From: Acidiphilium acidophilum
GTDB taxonomy: Bacteria > Pseudomonadota > Alphaproteobacteria > Acetobacterales > Acetobacteraceae
Reading direction: 5' to 3'
Assembly: GCF_033842475.1 (NCBI RefSeq)
Contig: NZ_JAWXYB010000018.1
Span: forward strand, 913,501 to 977,500
Length of the DNA stretch: 64,000 nt
Part shown: piece after piece, positions 7,926-16,511 of the stretch
Position numbering within the stretch: position 1 is the first letter of the stretch
Layout: each line of letters opens with the position of its first letter
Position numbers and translations under genes: made by a program
Notes under the pieces: model-generated
What the model was told of the DNA's origin: nothing
What the model saw: the letters and a program-made list of their open reading frames with translations, nothing else
Databases searched by the model: none

Positions 7926-9281
7926 ATGGCATTGATACCCTCCCCCGCATGGCTCGATACAGGCAACAATGCCTGGCAGATGACCTCTGCCACGCTGGTC
8001 GGCCTGATGAGCGTGCCTGGACTCGCGGTGCTCTACGGCGGCGCGGTCAAGAAAAAATGGGCGATCAACTCGGCATTCATGGTGTTCTACGCCTTTGCCG
8101 CCGTGCTCATCGTGTGGCTGCTCTGGGCCTACAACATGAGTTTCGGCCCGCATTGGCTGCATGTCGGCAAGGATTACTTCCTTGGCACGCCGCACCCGAC
8201 CGCCTCCGCCGCCGATCTTGAAAAGCAGGCGATCATTCCGGATGCGGCAGCGGGAATGCCGCCATTGACCTTCCCGATGTCCACGATGGTCTATTTCCAG
8301 TTCGTGTTCGCCGCGATCACCGTGATCATTCTGGCCGGGGCGATCCTCGGTCGCGTCAGCTTCAAGGCGTGGATGATCTTCGTGCCGCTGTGGATGACCT
8401 TCGTCTACACGGTCGGCGCCTTCTCGCTCTGGGGCGGCGGCTGGCTCGGCCAGCTCGGCGTGGTCGATTACTCGGGCGGCTACGTCATTCACTTGACCGC
8501 TGCGGCCTCGGGTTACACCGCGGCAGCGGTGATCGGGCCGCGTCTCGCGCGTGACCGCGAGAGCTTTCACCCGAATTCGCTGCTGATCACCCTGATCGGT
8601 GCCGGCCTGCTCTGGCTCGGCTGGAACGGCTTCAACGGCGGCGATCCGTATTTCGCGAACATGGACAGCTCCGCCGCCGTGCTGAACACCAACGTCGCCA
8701 CTGCCGCCGCCCTGCTCACCTGGCTCGCGATGGACGTGATGGCCTTCAGCCTTCCCTCGGTGCTCGGCGCGGTCAACGGCATGATCTGCGGCCTCGTCGC
8801 GATCACCCCGGCAGCCGGCTACATCAACGGGTTCGAAGCGATCATCCTCGGCATCGTTGCCGCCTTCCTGCCGTGGCTGACCTGGAACAAGCTCGGCAAA
8901 ATGGGCTTCATGCGCAAGGTCGACGATACGCTGGGCGTCATCCATACCCATGGTGTCGCGGCGCTGGTCGGTGGCATCGGCACCGGTATCCTCGCGAACC
9001 CGCACATGATCGAATACATGGCGACCGGCAAGGACACGGCGGTGAGTGTCACCGGCTGGCTCTATGGCAACTTCCATCAGGTGCTCCTGCAGATCTATGG
9101 TGCCGCCTTCATCATCGTGATCAACGTGATCGGCACTTTCATCCTGCTCAAGCTGATCGGTCTGGTGGTTCCGCTGCGGATGGACGAGGAAATGCTCAAA
9201 ATGGGTGACGAAGCCGCCCATGGCGAGGAAGCCTACGCAATCTATGCCGACGGCCAGAAAGTGCCGGTGATGGGCGACTGA
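7926..9281 (+). CDS. amtB: Ammonium transporter AmtB
   Basis: Trimeric ammonium channel of the cytoplasmic membrane, 451 residues with about 11 helices. The recruitment Asp181 and first pore His189 are in DYSGGYVIHLTAAASG, and the second pore His (about 342) is in IHTHGVAALVGG. The periplasmic loop with an aromatic-rich start LLWAYNMSFG is also typical. No glnK lies next to it, unlike the common glnK-amtB pair. An N-terminal signal peptide is not evident. Expression is probably sigma-54 dependent (site at 7817). Confidence 0.95.
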   Translation: MALIPSPAWLDTGNNAWQMTSATLVGLMSVPGLAVLYGGAVKKKWAINSAFMVFYAFAAVLIVWLLWAYNMSFGPHWLHVGKDYFLGTPHPTASAADLEKQAIIPDAAAGMPPLTFPMSTMVYFQFVFAAITVIILAGAILGRVSFKAWMIFVPLWMTFVYTVGAFSLWGGGWLGQLGVVDYSGGYVIHLTAAASGYTAAAVIGPRLARDRESFHPNSLLITLIGAGLLWLGWNGFNGGDPYFANMDSSAAVLNTNVATAAALLTWLAMDVMAFSLPSVLGAVNGMICGLVAITPAAGYINGFEAIILGIVAAFLPWLTWNKLGKMGFMRKVDDTLGVIHTHGVAALVGGIGTGILANPHMIEYMATGKDTAVSVTGWLYGNFHQVLLQIYGAAFIIVINVIGTFILLKLIGLVVPLRMDEEMLKMGDEAAHGEEAYAIYADGQKVPVMGD

Positions 9282-9311
9282 TCCCGCCGATCCGGACCTG
9301 AACGACGGCAG

Positions 9312-9346
9312 CGGCCGGGGGGATTCGTCCACTCGGCCGTTTTGTT
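9312..9346 (+). terminator. Rho-independent terminator after amtB
   Basis: Stem CGGCCG (9312-9317) with CGGCCG (9334-9339), an inner GGA/TCC pairing around TTCG, followed by TTTTGTTTT. It lies 30 bp after the amtB stop. The T-run ends where a TTG-initiated extension of ftsK would start, which argues against that start. Confidence 0.75.
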
Positions 9347-9403
9347 TTGTCGAATCATGAGGATCAGGGTAATACTTCATCCATTCTGAACGACCGGAGC
9401 CTG

Positions 9404-11788
9404 ATGCCGATGTCCGCGACCACCGATCAACGCCGCTTCCTCTCGCCCGCCCTCAAGGCCCGGTTTGCACGGCATCTCGCCGAAATCGCGGCGCTGTTCG
9501 CGGTGCTCGCGGGCCTGACCGTGCTGGTGGCGCTGGCCTCGTATCATCCGGGCGATGCGTCGTTCGATACGGCTTCGAGCCTGCCGGTCCAGAATCTGGC
9601 GGGTGAGTTCGGCGCCAATCTGGCCGACCTTCTGCTGCAGGGTTTCGGTGTGGCGGGCGTCCTGCCCGGTCTGACGCTGCTGGCCTGGGCGTTTCTGCTG
9701 GTCAATCACGGATCGGTGTCGCGCTGGCGGATGCGGATCGCCGCCATGCTGGTCGCGATGCCGGCCCTCGCGGCGGCGCTCGGGGCTGCCCAGGCCATGG
9801 ACCCGGCGATGATGACATCCTGGCCGGTCGCCTCCGGCCTCGGCGGCGCGGCGGGCGCGATGATCGGCGGGTTCGGGATCCAGGTGGGCCATTCGATGCT
9901 CGGCGTGATCGGACGCGGGCTGGCCCTGGCGCTGGAGGCAATGATCGGTCTGGGCGGGGCGCTGTACGGATTCGGGCTCAGTTTCGGCGAATGGCGGGCG
10001 GCGGGGCGTCGGGCGAAGGCAGCGGCGGTGGTTTCGGCCCGGCACAGCGGTCGCGCGGTGCGCGGGGCCCGGAGCGGTGCGGGGGCGGTTTCGTCCTGGC
10101 TGGCGCCGGTGCTGAGTACGCCGCCGATGATCGATGCGTTCGAAGCGGGCGATGAGGAGGGGATCAGGCTGCCGCATCAGGAGCGGCCTGTGATGCCGGA
10201 TGCGGTGGTGCCGGTGCGGTTGACCCGTGCGGCGACGGCGAAGAAGGCGCCGCCGCGCCAGGAGCAGTTGCCGTTGCCCGAAACCGGATGGCGCTTGCCG
10301 CCGCTGGAATTGCTGGCGGCGGCTCCGCCACGGGCGGCGACTGGACCCTCGGCGGAGGCGTTGCAATCGAATGCGAGGCTGCTGGAGACCGTGCTGGGGG
10401 ATTACGGGGTGCAGGGGCGGATTGTTGAAATCCGGCCGGGGCCGGTGGTGACTTTGTACGAGCTGGAACCGGCGCCGGGGATTCGTTCCGCGCGGGTGAT
10501 CGGGCTGGCTGATGATATCGCGCGCAGTCTGTCGGTGCTGGCGGTGCGAATTGCGACCGTTGCGGGGCGGAATGTCATTGGTATCGAGGTGCCGAACGCC
10601 AAGCGCGAGACGGTTTATTTGTCGGAGCTGATGGATCTCGCGGATTGGGGCAGCGGGGCGGGGAAGCTTTCGATCGCGCTGGGCAAGGATATCGGCGGCA
10701 AGGCGGTGATCGCGGATTTGGCGCGGATGCCGCATTTGCTGATCGCGGGGACCACGGGGTCGGGCAAGTCGGTCGGGATCAATGCGATGATTTTGTCGCT
10801 GCTCTACCGGCTGTCGCCGGAGCAGTGCCGGATCATCATGATCGATCCCAAGATGCTGGAACTTTCGGTGTATGAGGGTATCCCGCATCTGCTCGCGCCG
10901 GTGGTGACCGAGCCGGCCAAGGCGGTTGCGGCGCTCAAATGGGTGGTTCGCGAGATGGAGCGACGGTACCGCGCGATGAGCGGGCTCTCGGTGCGGAATA
11001 TCAACGGGTACAATGATCGGGTGAACGAGGCGCTGGCGAAGGGCGAGGTGGTCACGCGGCGGGTGCAGACCGGGTTCGATTCCGAGACCGGGCGGCCGAC
11101 TTTCGAGGACCAGCCGCTGGCGCTGGAGGCGTTGCCGTTGATTGTTGTCGTGATCGACGAGATGGCGGATCTGATGATGGTGGCGGGCAAGGAGATCGAG
11201 GCGGCGGTGCAGAGGCTGGCCCAGATGGCGCGGGCGGCGGGGATACATGTTATTATGGCGACGCAGAGGCCTTCGGTCGATGTGATCACCGGGACGATCA
11301 AGGCGAATTTTCCGACGCGGATTTCCTTTCAGGTGATTTCAAAATTCGACAGCCGGACCATTCTGGGCGAGCAGGGCTCCGAGCAGCTGCTCGGGATGGG
11401 CGATATGCTTTATATGGCCGGGGGCGGGCGGATCACCCGGGTGCATGGGCCGTTCGTTTCGGATCGGGAGGTCGAGGATGTCGTTGCGTATCTCCGTGAG
11501 CAGGGGGAGCCGGATTATCTCGATGCGGTGACCGAGGCGGTGGATGACGATGCGCCGAACATGCCGGGGCTTGCGGCGGCGGAGGCGGGGGAAGGCGGAC
11601 TTTACCAGCAGGCGGTTTCACTGGTGGCGCGGGAGGGGAAGGCATCGACCTCGTTTATTCAGCGGCATTTGCAGATCGGGTATAACCGGGCGGCGAAATT
11701 GATCGAGCAGATGGAAAAGGAAGGGGTGGTCGGGCCGGCCAATCATGTGGGCAAGCGGGAAGTGCTGATCGAAGGCGATCGGGACTGA
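9404..11788 (+). CDS. ftsK: DNA translocase FtsK
   Basis: Septal DNA pump that clears and resolves chromosomes at division. The 794-residue form has about four N-terminal membrane helices (roughly residues 25-190), a short linker, the beta domain, Walker A AGTTGSGKS (about 447), Walker B VVVIDEMADL (about 581), and the C-terminal gamma winged helix (about 733-794, YNRAAKLIEQMEKEGVV) that reads KOPS sites. Two ATGs, 9404 and 9410, follow a GGAG at 9396; either could be used. The stop overlaps the next ORF as TGATG. Confidence 0.93.
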   Translation: MPMSATTDQRRFLSPALKARFARHLAEIAALFAVLAGLTVLVALASYHPGDASFDTASSLPVQNLAGEFGANLADLLLQGFGVAGVLPGLTLLAWAFLLVNHGSVSRWRMRIAAMLVAMPALAAALGAAQAMDPAMMTSWPVASGLGGAAGAMIGGFGIQVGHSMLGVIGRGLALALEAMIGLGGALYGFGLSFGEWRAAGRRAKAAAVVSARHSGRAVRGARSGAGAVSSWLAPVLSTPPMIDAFEAGDEEGIRLPHQERPVMPDAVVPVRLTRAATAKKAPPRQEQLPLPETGWRLPPLELLAAAPPRAATGPSAEALQSNARLLETVLGDYGVQGRIVEIRPGPVVTLYELEPAPGIRSARVIGLADDIARSLSVLAVRIATVAGRNVIGIEVPNAKRETVYLSELMDLADWGSGAGKLSIALGKDIGGKAVIADLARMPHLLIAGTTGSGKSVGINAMILSLLYRLSPEQCRIIMIDPKMLELSVYEGIPHLLAPVVTEPAKAVAALKWVVREMERRYRAMSGLSVRNINGYNDRVNEALAKGEVVTRRVQTGFDSETGRPTFEDQPLALEALPLIVVVIDEMADLMMVAGKEIEAAVQRLAQMARAAGIHVIMATQRPSVDVITGTIKANFPTRISFQVISKFDSRTILGEQGSEQLLGMGDMLYMAGGGRITRVHGPFVSDREVEDVVAYLREQGEPDYLDAVTEAVDDDAPNMPGLAAAEAGEGGLYQQAVSLVAREGKASTSFIQRHLQIGYNRAAKLIEQMEKEGVVGPANHVGKREVLIEGDRD

Positions 11789-12201
11789 TGCTGGCGCCGG
11801 CGGTCGTGATTTATGACCGCGGGCAGGCGGAACTGGTTGCGGGGCTTGGGGGGATTTTGCTGTCGCCGCCGGGGTTTGCGGGGTTCGGCGGGTGTTCGTG
11901 GTGGTGGGAGATCGTTGCGGGGTTGGAGGTGGTTTCATTGCTCGATTGCGGGGATGGTGCCGGGCGGGCGGTGGAGGCGATGAGGCTGGGGCTGCGGGGG
12001 GTGGTTCTGGAGCGGAAGGCAGCGAATTTCGGGGTCGTTGCGGGGATCGCGGCAGCGTGCGGGGTGTTGTTGCTTGATATGGCGCCGCCGGCGCTCGATT
12101 TAGCGGAGCGGGGTGCCGACCGGCGCCTGGTGGAATGGATCGACAGAGGAGAGCATGATGCGGGTGACGCAACGGGTTCGGAAAATTCTCGACTGGTATG
12201 A
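11788..12201 (+). CDS. Hypothetical protein coupled to ftsK
   Basis: The 137-residue ORF starts at an ATG that overlaps the ftsK stop and ends 47 bases inside the aldolase gene in another frame. It is rich in Gly, Ala and Val with two modest hydrophobic patches (VVAGIAAACGVLLLDMAPPAL near the end). I recognise no domain. The position in the ftsK-aldolase operon and the tight coupling support expression, but in DNA this rich in GC long open frames arise by chance, so a conservation check matters. Confidence 0.5.
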   Translation: MLAPAVVIYDRGQAELVAGLGGILLSPPGFAGFGGCSWWWEIVAGLEVVSLLDCGDGAGRAVEAMRLGLRGVVLERKAANFGVVAGIAAACGVLLLDMAPPALDLAERGADRRLVEWIDRGEHDAGDATGSENSRLV

Positions 12202-13072
12202 GAGCGACAATCCCGGTTCCAAGGGGAATCTGGCGCGGATGCTGATGCAGGGGAAGCTGGGCGGGACCGGGAAGATGGTCATTCTGCCGGTGGACCAGGG
12301 GTTCGAGCATGGGCCGGCGCGCAGTTTTGCGAGCAATCCGGCGGCATATGATCCGCATTACCATTTTCAGTTGGCGCTCGATGCCGGGCTTTCGGCCTAT
12401 GCCGCGCCGCTCGGGATGCTGGAGGCGGCTTCGGGGAGTTATGCGGGGTCGATTCCGACGATTTTGAAGCTCAATTCGTCGAACTCGCTGGCGACCGAGA
12501 AAGACCAGGCGGTGACGGGCTCGGTTTCGGATGCGCTCCGGTTGGGGTGTGCCGCGATCGGGTTTACGATTTATCCGGGGTCGGAATACCAGTTCAAGCT
12601 GATGGAGCAGTTTCGCGAGTTGGCGGACGAGGCGAAATCGGTCGGGCTGGCGGTGGTTTTGTGGTCCTATCCTCGGGGGCCGATGCTGGACAAGGCGGGT
12701 GAGACGGCGGTGGATATTTGTGCCTATGCCGCGCATATGGCCGCGCTGCTCGGGGCGCATGTGATCAAGGTGAAGCCGCCGACCGATCATATCGGGCTGG
12801 AGGCGGCAAAAAAAGCCTATGAGAAGGTGGATACCTCGACGCTGGAGAAGCGGATTGCGCATGTGGTGCAGTCCTGTTTTGCCGGGCGGCGGCTGGTGAT
12901 TTTTTCGGGTGGGGAGGCTTCGGATTCGGCTTCGTTGCTGGAGACCATACGGGGGGTTCATGCCGGTGGGGGTTCGGGCTCGATTGTGGGGCGGAATTCG
13001 TTCACGCGGCCGCGCGATGAGGCTTTGGCGCTGCTTTCGCAGATTATTGCGATTTATCAGGGCAAGGTTTGA
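12155..13072 (+). CDS. Class I fructose-bisphosphate aldolase (DhnA/Fba-I type)
   Basis: Cleaves fructose 1,6-bisphosphate to two triose phosphates by a Schiff-base mechanism. The 305-residue protein has [10 protein letters not shown] near the N-terminus, the catalytic Lys in [11 protein letters not shown] (about residue 203), and the phosphate-binding loop [14 protein letters not shown], all of the archaeal/bacterial DhnA type. An AGAGGAGAG ribosome binding site lies just before two tandem ATGs (12155 and 12158). The stop overlaps a TTG start for the following thiE-like gene, so the two are coupled. Confidence 0.9.
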   Translation: MMRVTQRVRKILDWYESDNPGSKGNLARMLMQGKLGGTGKMVILPVDQGFEHGPARSFASNPAAYDPHYHFQLALDAGLSAYAAPLGMLEAASGSYAGSIPTILKLNSSNSLATEKDQAVTGSVSDALRLGCAAIGFTIYPGSEYQFKLMEQFRELADEAKSVGLAVVLWSYPRGPMLDKAGETAVDICAYAAHMAALLGAHVIKVKPPTDHIGLEAAKKAYEKVDTSTLEKRIAHVVQSCFAGRRLVIFSGGEASDSASLLETIRGVHAGGGSGSIVGRNSFTRPRDEALALLSQIIAIYQGKV

Positions 13073-13686
13073 GCCAGCTTTATCTGATTTCGCCGCCGGC
13101 GATCGGGGGGGATTTTCCCGATCTGCTGGCGGCGGCGCTGGATGGGGGGGCGGTATCGGCGTTTCAGTTGCGGTTGAAGGATGTGGATGAGGCGGCGGTT
13201 TGCCGGGCGGTTGAGGTTTTGCTGCCGGTGACGCAGGCGCGGGATGTGGCGTTTCTTTTGAACGACCGGGTGGATCTGGCGGTCCGGCTGGGGTGTGACG
13301 GGGTGCATCTGGGGCAGGAGGATCTGCCGCAGGGCGGGGTTGCGCGGGCGCGGGCGATGGCGGGGGGGTTGAGTTTGGGGGTGACGTGCCATGACAGCCG
13401 CCACCTCGCGATGGAGGCGGCGGAGCTGGGGGCGGATTATGTGGCGTTCGGCGCGTTTTTTCCGACCGCTACCAAGGCGGCCAGGACGCGGGCACCGATT
13501 GAGATTGTGGAGTGGTGGAGTTCGGTGATGGAGGTTCCGTGCGTGGCGATCGGGGGGATTGTGCCTGCGAATTGCGGGGCTCTGGTATCGGCGGGGGCGG
13601 ATTTTCTGGCGGTGGTGGGGGCGGTGTGGGCGCATGAGGCGGGGCCGGGTGCGGGGGTTGCGGCGATGCTTCGGGCGATGGCGTGA
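13069..13686 (+). CDS. thiE: Thiamine phosphate synthase-like protein
   Basis: ThiE joins HMP pyrophosphate and thiazole phosphate to thiamine phosphate. The 205-residue TIM barrel shows [73 protein letters not shown] (given here in pieces of the family pattern) and [10 protein letters not shown]. The start is TTG at 13069, overlapping the aldolase TGA. Some family members are regulators or paralogues (TenI-like), so exact activity is likely but not proven. The 3' half overlaps an antisense ORF. Confidence 0.8.
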   Translation: MSQLYLISPPAIGGDFPDLLAAALDGGAVSAFQLRLKDVDEAAVCRAVEVLLPVTQARDVAFLLNDRVDLAVRLGCDGVHLGQEDLPQGGVARARAMAGGLSLGVTCHDSRHLAMEAAELGADYVAFGAFFPTATKAARTRAPIEIVEWWSSVMEVPCVAIGGIVPANCGALVSAGADFLAVVGAVWAHEAGPGAGVAAMLRAMA

Positions 13687-14185
13687 GTTTGGCGGCGCGC
13701 GGACGCCCTTGCAGGATGAGGGCGGCGCGCGGGCGCCTTGGCAGGATGAGGGCGGCGGGGGGTTTGACGCCGAGGGCGTGGCAGAGCGGGCGAAGGACGC
13801 GACCCAGCGCCGGGTTGGCTTCGATCAGGGCGAGAAACTCACGCTCGGCCATGAGGTGGCGCAGGGTTTCGGCGGGGCGGCTGATCGGGTCCGGGTCGGT
13901 GGCGGTGCCGGGGTAGAGGCGGTGCAGCCAGTTGAAATTGCGGGGCAGGACGTAGGCGGGTTTGGGGCGCGGCGCGGTCGGGCGGGGTTTGCGCTTGCGC
14001 AGGGGACCGTAGTTCGCGATTTTCATGATGAGGGTGCAGAGGCGTTCGATGCGGGCCCGGGCGAGGAGGGTGATGATGGCGGGCAGGCGGAAGGGTTCGG
14101 CTTTCTCCTGTCTGATCAGGAGGCTGTCGATCCAGTAATTGAGCCAGCCAAAATAGTCGATGAGGGTTTCGCCCGGGGTTCGCAT
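13469..14185 (-). CDS. Hypothetical protein, C-terminus antisense to thiE
   Basis: From ATG 14185 the frame encodes 238 residues. The first ~165 look protein-like ([40 protein letters not shown] in family-like composition, with aromatic and charged residues and a basic centre). The last ~75 are Pro-rich and lie antisense to thiE (13469-13686), so the real stop is uncertain. I recognise no domain. Two adjacent imperfect direct repeats containing CAGGATGAGG at 13690-13760 encode the repeated RRPRAALIL-type stretch. Overlap with thiE would be tail to tail. Confidence 0.5.
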   Translation of the reverse strand: MRTPGETLIDYFGWLNYWIDSLLIRQEKAEPFRLPAIITLLARARIERLCTLIMKIANYGPLRKRKPRPTAPRPKPAYVLPRNFNWLHRLYPGTATDPDPISRPAETLRHLMAEREFLALIEANPALGRVLRPLCHALGVKPPAALILPRRPRAALILQGRPRAAKLTPSPEASPQPPHPAPPHAPTPPPPPPENPPPPIPEPRNSQAQSPRSPRTEPPSPNSTTPQSQSVPASWPPW

Positions 14186-14384
14186 GGCGGCATAGGACCA
14201 CAGACCCAGGGGGGTGAGAAAGGGGGATGGCGGGTTCGGTGAAGATTTCGTGCGGGGGGTCCGGCGCACAAAAAATTGTCTCGCGCGGCGGGATGTTGGT
14301 ATAGGGGATTTGAAACGGGAGGGTTTTGATGGCTCAGGGTGATCGGGAGATACGAGACAGGATTTTGTCGGGATCGGTTGGACA

Positions 14385-15365
14385 ATGAAGCGGATTTTCG
14401 ATTGTTTCACATTTTTCAACGAACTCGATCTGCTCGAAATCCGGCTGGATGAGGAATATGAGCATGTCGATCATTTCGTCATCTGCGAATCCCGCCAGAC
14501 GTTTCAAGGCGATCCCAAGCCGCTGCATTTCGAGGAAAACAAGGCGCGGTTTTCGCGCTATCTTTCGAAGATCACGCATCTGGTAATCGACCAGTTTCCC
14601 GAGACCGAGAATGTCTGGGATCGGGAGCATTATCAGCGCAATTATTTGCGGAATGGCTTTCTCGCCGCCGATCCGGACGACATGATTATCATTACGGATG
14701 CGGATGAGATTATCTCGCGGAAAGCGCTTAAAATTCTGCGCCACATTGGCGGGTTCGTGCAACTCGATATGCCGATGTATCAATATTATCTGAATTTGCA
14801 GGCCCAGCCGAGCGGTTGGACCAAGCCGTTCGCGTTTTCCCGGCATCTTCTCGACGAGTTGCCTGATTTCAATTTCCCCCGGACAAATCAGGACGAGGTT
14901 TTCGCGAAATTCGGCGAGAAAGCGATCAAGCTCGATGAAGCGGGGTGGCATTTCACCTATCTCGGTGGGGCCGACCAGATCAGGACGAAACTCGGCGCGT
15001 TTTCACATACCGATGGCTGGCACGAATACATGCGCACGCCCGGTGCGGTCGAACGGCATGTCCAGATCGGCTATGTGGTAGGAAATTTCTGGCATTTAGC
15101 GCGATATGTGCCGATCGACCACAGTTTTCCAGAAAGTATATTTAATAATCAGAGGTTGTTTGAGACTAAACATTACGTAAAAAATATCTATCAGGCTATT
15201 TTTGAAATACAAAATATTTATAGGAATTTCGAACATAATTATAAAAAGGAGCGTATTCTTGTTAAAGAATATAAAGATAAATACTTACAGGTTCTAAATC
15301 AGTTTGGAATAAAGCCGTTCCCGGAAGAAACAGGTATTATGACCGGCGCCGTTCCGCCAATTTGA
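14385..15365 (+). CDS. Glycosyltransferase family 17 (MGAT3-like)
   Basis: The 326-residue protein opens RIFDCFTFFNELDLLEIRL and continues HVDHFVICESRQTFQG, DMIIITDADEI and GWHFTYLGG, the pattern of GT17 enzymes, whose named member transfers bisecting GlcNAc in animals. Bacterial members are found in surface polysaccharide loci. DADE is probably the metal/nucleotide-sugar motif. GC content drops sharply from about 15120, so the C-terminal third is much more AT-rich than the N-terminal part, suggesting a recombination boundary inside or near the gene. DUF1919 follows after 14 bp. Confidence 0.82.
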   Translation: MKRIFDCFTFFNELDLLEIRLDEEYEHVDHFVICESRQTFQGDPKPLHFEENKARFSRYLSKITHLVIDQFPETENVWDREHYQRNYLRNGFLAADPDDMIIITDADEIISRKALKILRHIGGFVQLDMPMYQYYLNLQAQPSGWTKPFAFSRHLLDELPDFNFPRTNQDEVFAKFGEKAIKLDEAGWHFTYLGGADQIRTKLGAFSHTDGWHEYMRTPGAVERHVQIGYVVGNFWHLARYVPIDHSFPESIFNNQRLFETKHYVKNIYQAIFEIQNIYRNFEHNYKKERILVKEYKDKYLQVLNQFGIKPFPEETGIMTGAVPPI

Positions 15366-15379
15366 TGTGAGAATATATA

Positions 15380-15934
15380 ATGAATTCTTTTGATCTTAAT
15401 AAAACATGTATTATTTCAAACAACTGTTGGGGGAGTGGGTTTTATAAAGATCAAAATGTCAGATATAACACTCCATTTGTTGGCCTCTATATGCAGGCCG
15501 ATGATTACATAGATTTTTTGAGTAATTTTCGAAAAAATTTGACGATGCCAATATCAATGTCCTTCGCGTCACGTTATGGTTCAATGCCCTTTCCAGTTGG
15601 TCGCATATCGGATTCCATAGAAATATTGTTCATGCATTACCAATCTTGTGACGAAGCGTATGATAAATGGAGCCGTCGAGTAGCGCGGGTTCCAAATGAT
15701 GACGAAAATTTGCTTATAAAAATATGTGATCGAGACGGCTTTACCGATGAACATATTCCGAGGTTCGAGCGTCTCGATTTTTCGTATAAAGTGGGATTTC
15801 TTAAAAAAGGGCGATTTTCCATTTTTGACAAAAATATTTTTCACGAAATCGACGTGAACAATAATGAAGATTGCTGCCCTAGTGGAACAGAACTATTTGA
15901 AATAACAAAATATTATTTTAGAGAAAACGCATAA
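15380..15934 (+). CDS. DUF1919 family polysaccharide biosynthesis protein
   Basis: A 184-residue protein matching DUF1919, a family in exopolysaccharide loci with a probable transferase role. Recognisable parts are CIISNNCWGSGFY, YNTPFVGLYM, the central FPVGRISDSIEILFMHYQS, and EAYDKWSRRVARV. The gene is AT-rich compared with the rest of the window, in line with recent transfer. It follows the GT17 gene closely and precedes the split glycosyltransferase, so all three may act on one surface glycan. Confidence 0.8.
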   Translation: MNSFDLNKTCIISNNCWGSGFYKDQNVRYNTPFVGLYMQADDYIDFLSNFRKNLTMPISMSFASRYGSMPFPVGRISDSIEILFMHYQSCDEAYDKWSRRVARVPNDDENLLIKICDRDGFTDEHIPRFERLDFSYKVGFLKKGRFSIFDKNIFHEIDVNNNEDCCPSGTELFEITKYYFRENA

Positions 15935-16047
15935 TACACTATTTATTCCATTTACATAATGATTTTTCTAAAAGCGAGTGATGCTTTAGTGCTTACAATA
16001 TATAAGTGATCTAAACTGATGTACCGAAACCATGAAAGAAAACAAGA

Positions 16048-16511
16048 ATGATCCCGAAAAAACTGCACTTCATAACGGGTTTGAAATCCGATTTTGGCGG
16101 CAAGCCGTTCGGTTTCGTACATTACATGGCAATCAAGTCTGCTATGGAACTAAATCAGGGATTTCAGGTTTATATTTATTATAAATATGAGCCATCTGGT
16201 CCATATTGGGATCTGATTAGATCACGCGTGACTGAAGTGGTTGTCGAACCGCCAGAATCTATATTTGGCAATCGAATTGAGCACTTTGCTCACAAAGCAG
16301 ATATTCTTCGCCTTGAAATTCTCATCCGCGAGGGTGGCGTATATCTGGATATGGATACGATCTGTAATCAGCCTTTCGAAACAGTATTCAACGGAAAGGT
16401 TGTTATGGGAATAGAGGGTTTTCAACTTGGTTATGATAGATGGAACGCGGGCGATCGCCTAGGTTTATGTAACGCTTTGATAATTACGCCCGCCGGGGCT
16501 GAATTTCTAAC
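16048..16511 (+). pseudogene. OCH1-like glycosyltransferase/methyltransferase fusion, 5' part (split by IS1380)
   Basis: The 5' part encodes about 154 residues beginning MIPKKLHFITGL, with the GT-A sugar-binding region of DXD glycosyltransferases: HKADILRLEILIREGGVYLDMD, where DMD is the nucleotide-sugar motif, then NALIITPAGAEFLT. Reading continues 20 codons into the insertion sequence and stops at 16569; that tail is IS-derived. Joining base 16511 to 18134 restores one frame of 476 codons reading AEFLTKWLASYTDFDG. The gene is AT-rich like DUF1919. Confidence 0.88.

Noticed and set aside
7770-9380. 536-codon open frame antisense to amtB
   Set aside because: His/Arg/Asp-rich composition typical of a GC-driven shadow; amtB on the other strand is unmistakable.
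9347-9403. Upstream TTG start for ftsK
   Set aside because: It lies in the T-run of the amtB terminator; ATGs at 9404/9410 follow a GGAG.
9377-11248. 623-codon frame antisense to ftsK
   Set aside because: Arg/His/Pro-rich shadow of ftsK with no recognisable protein features.
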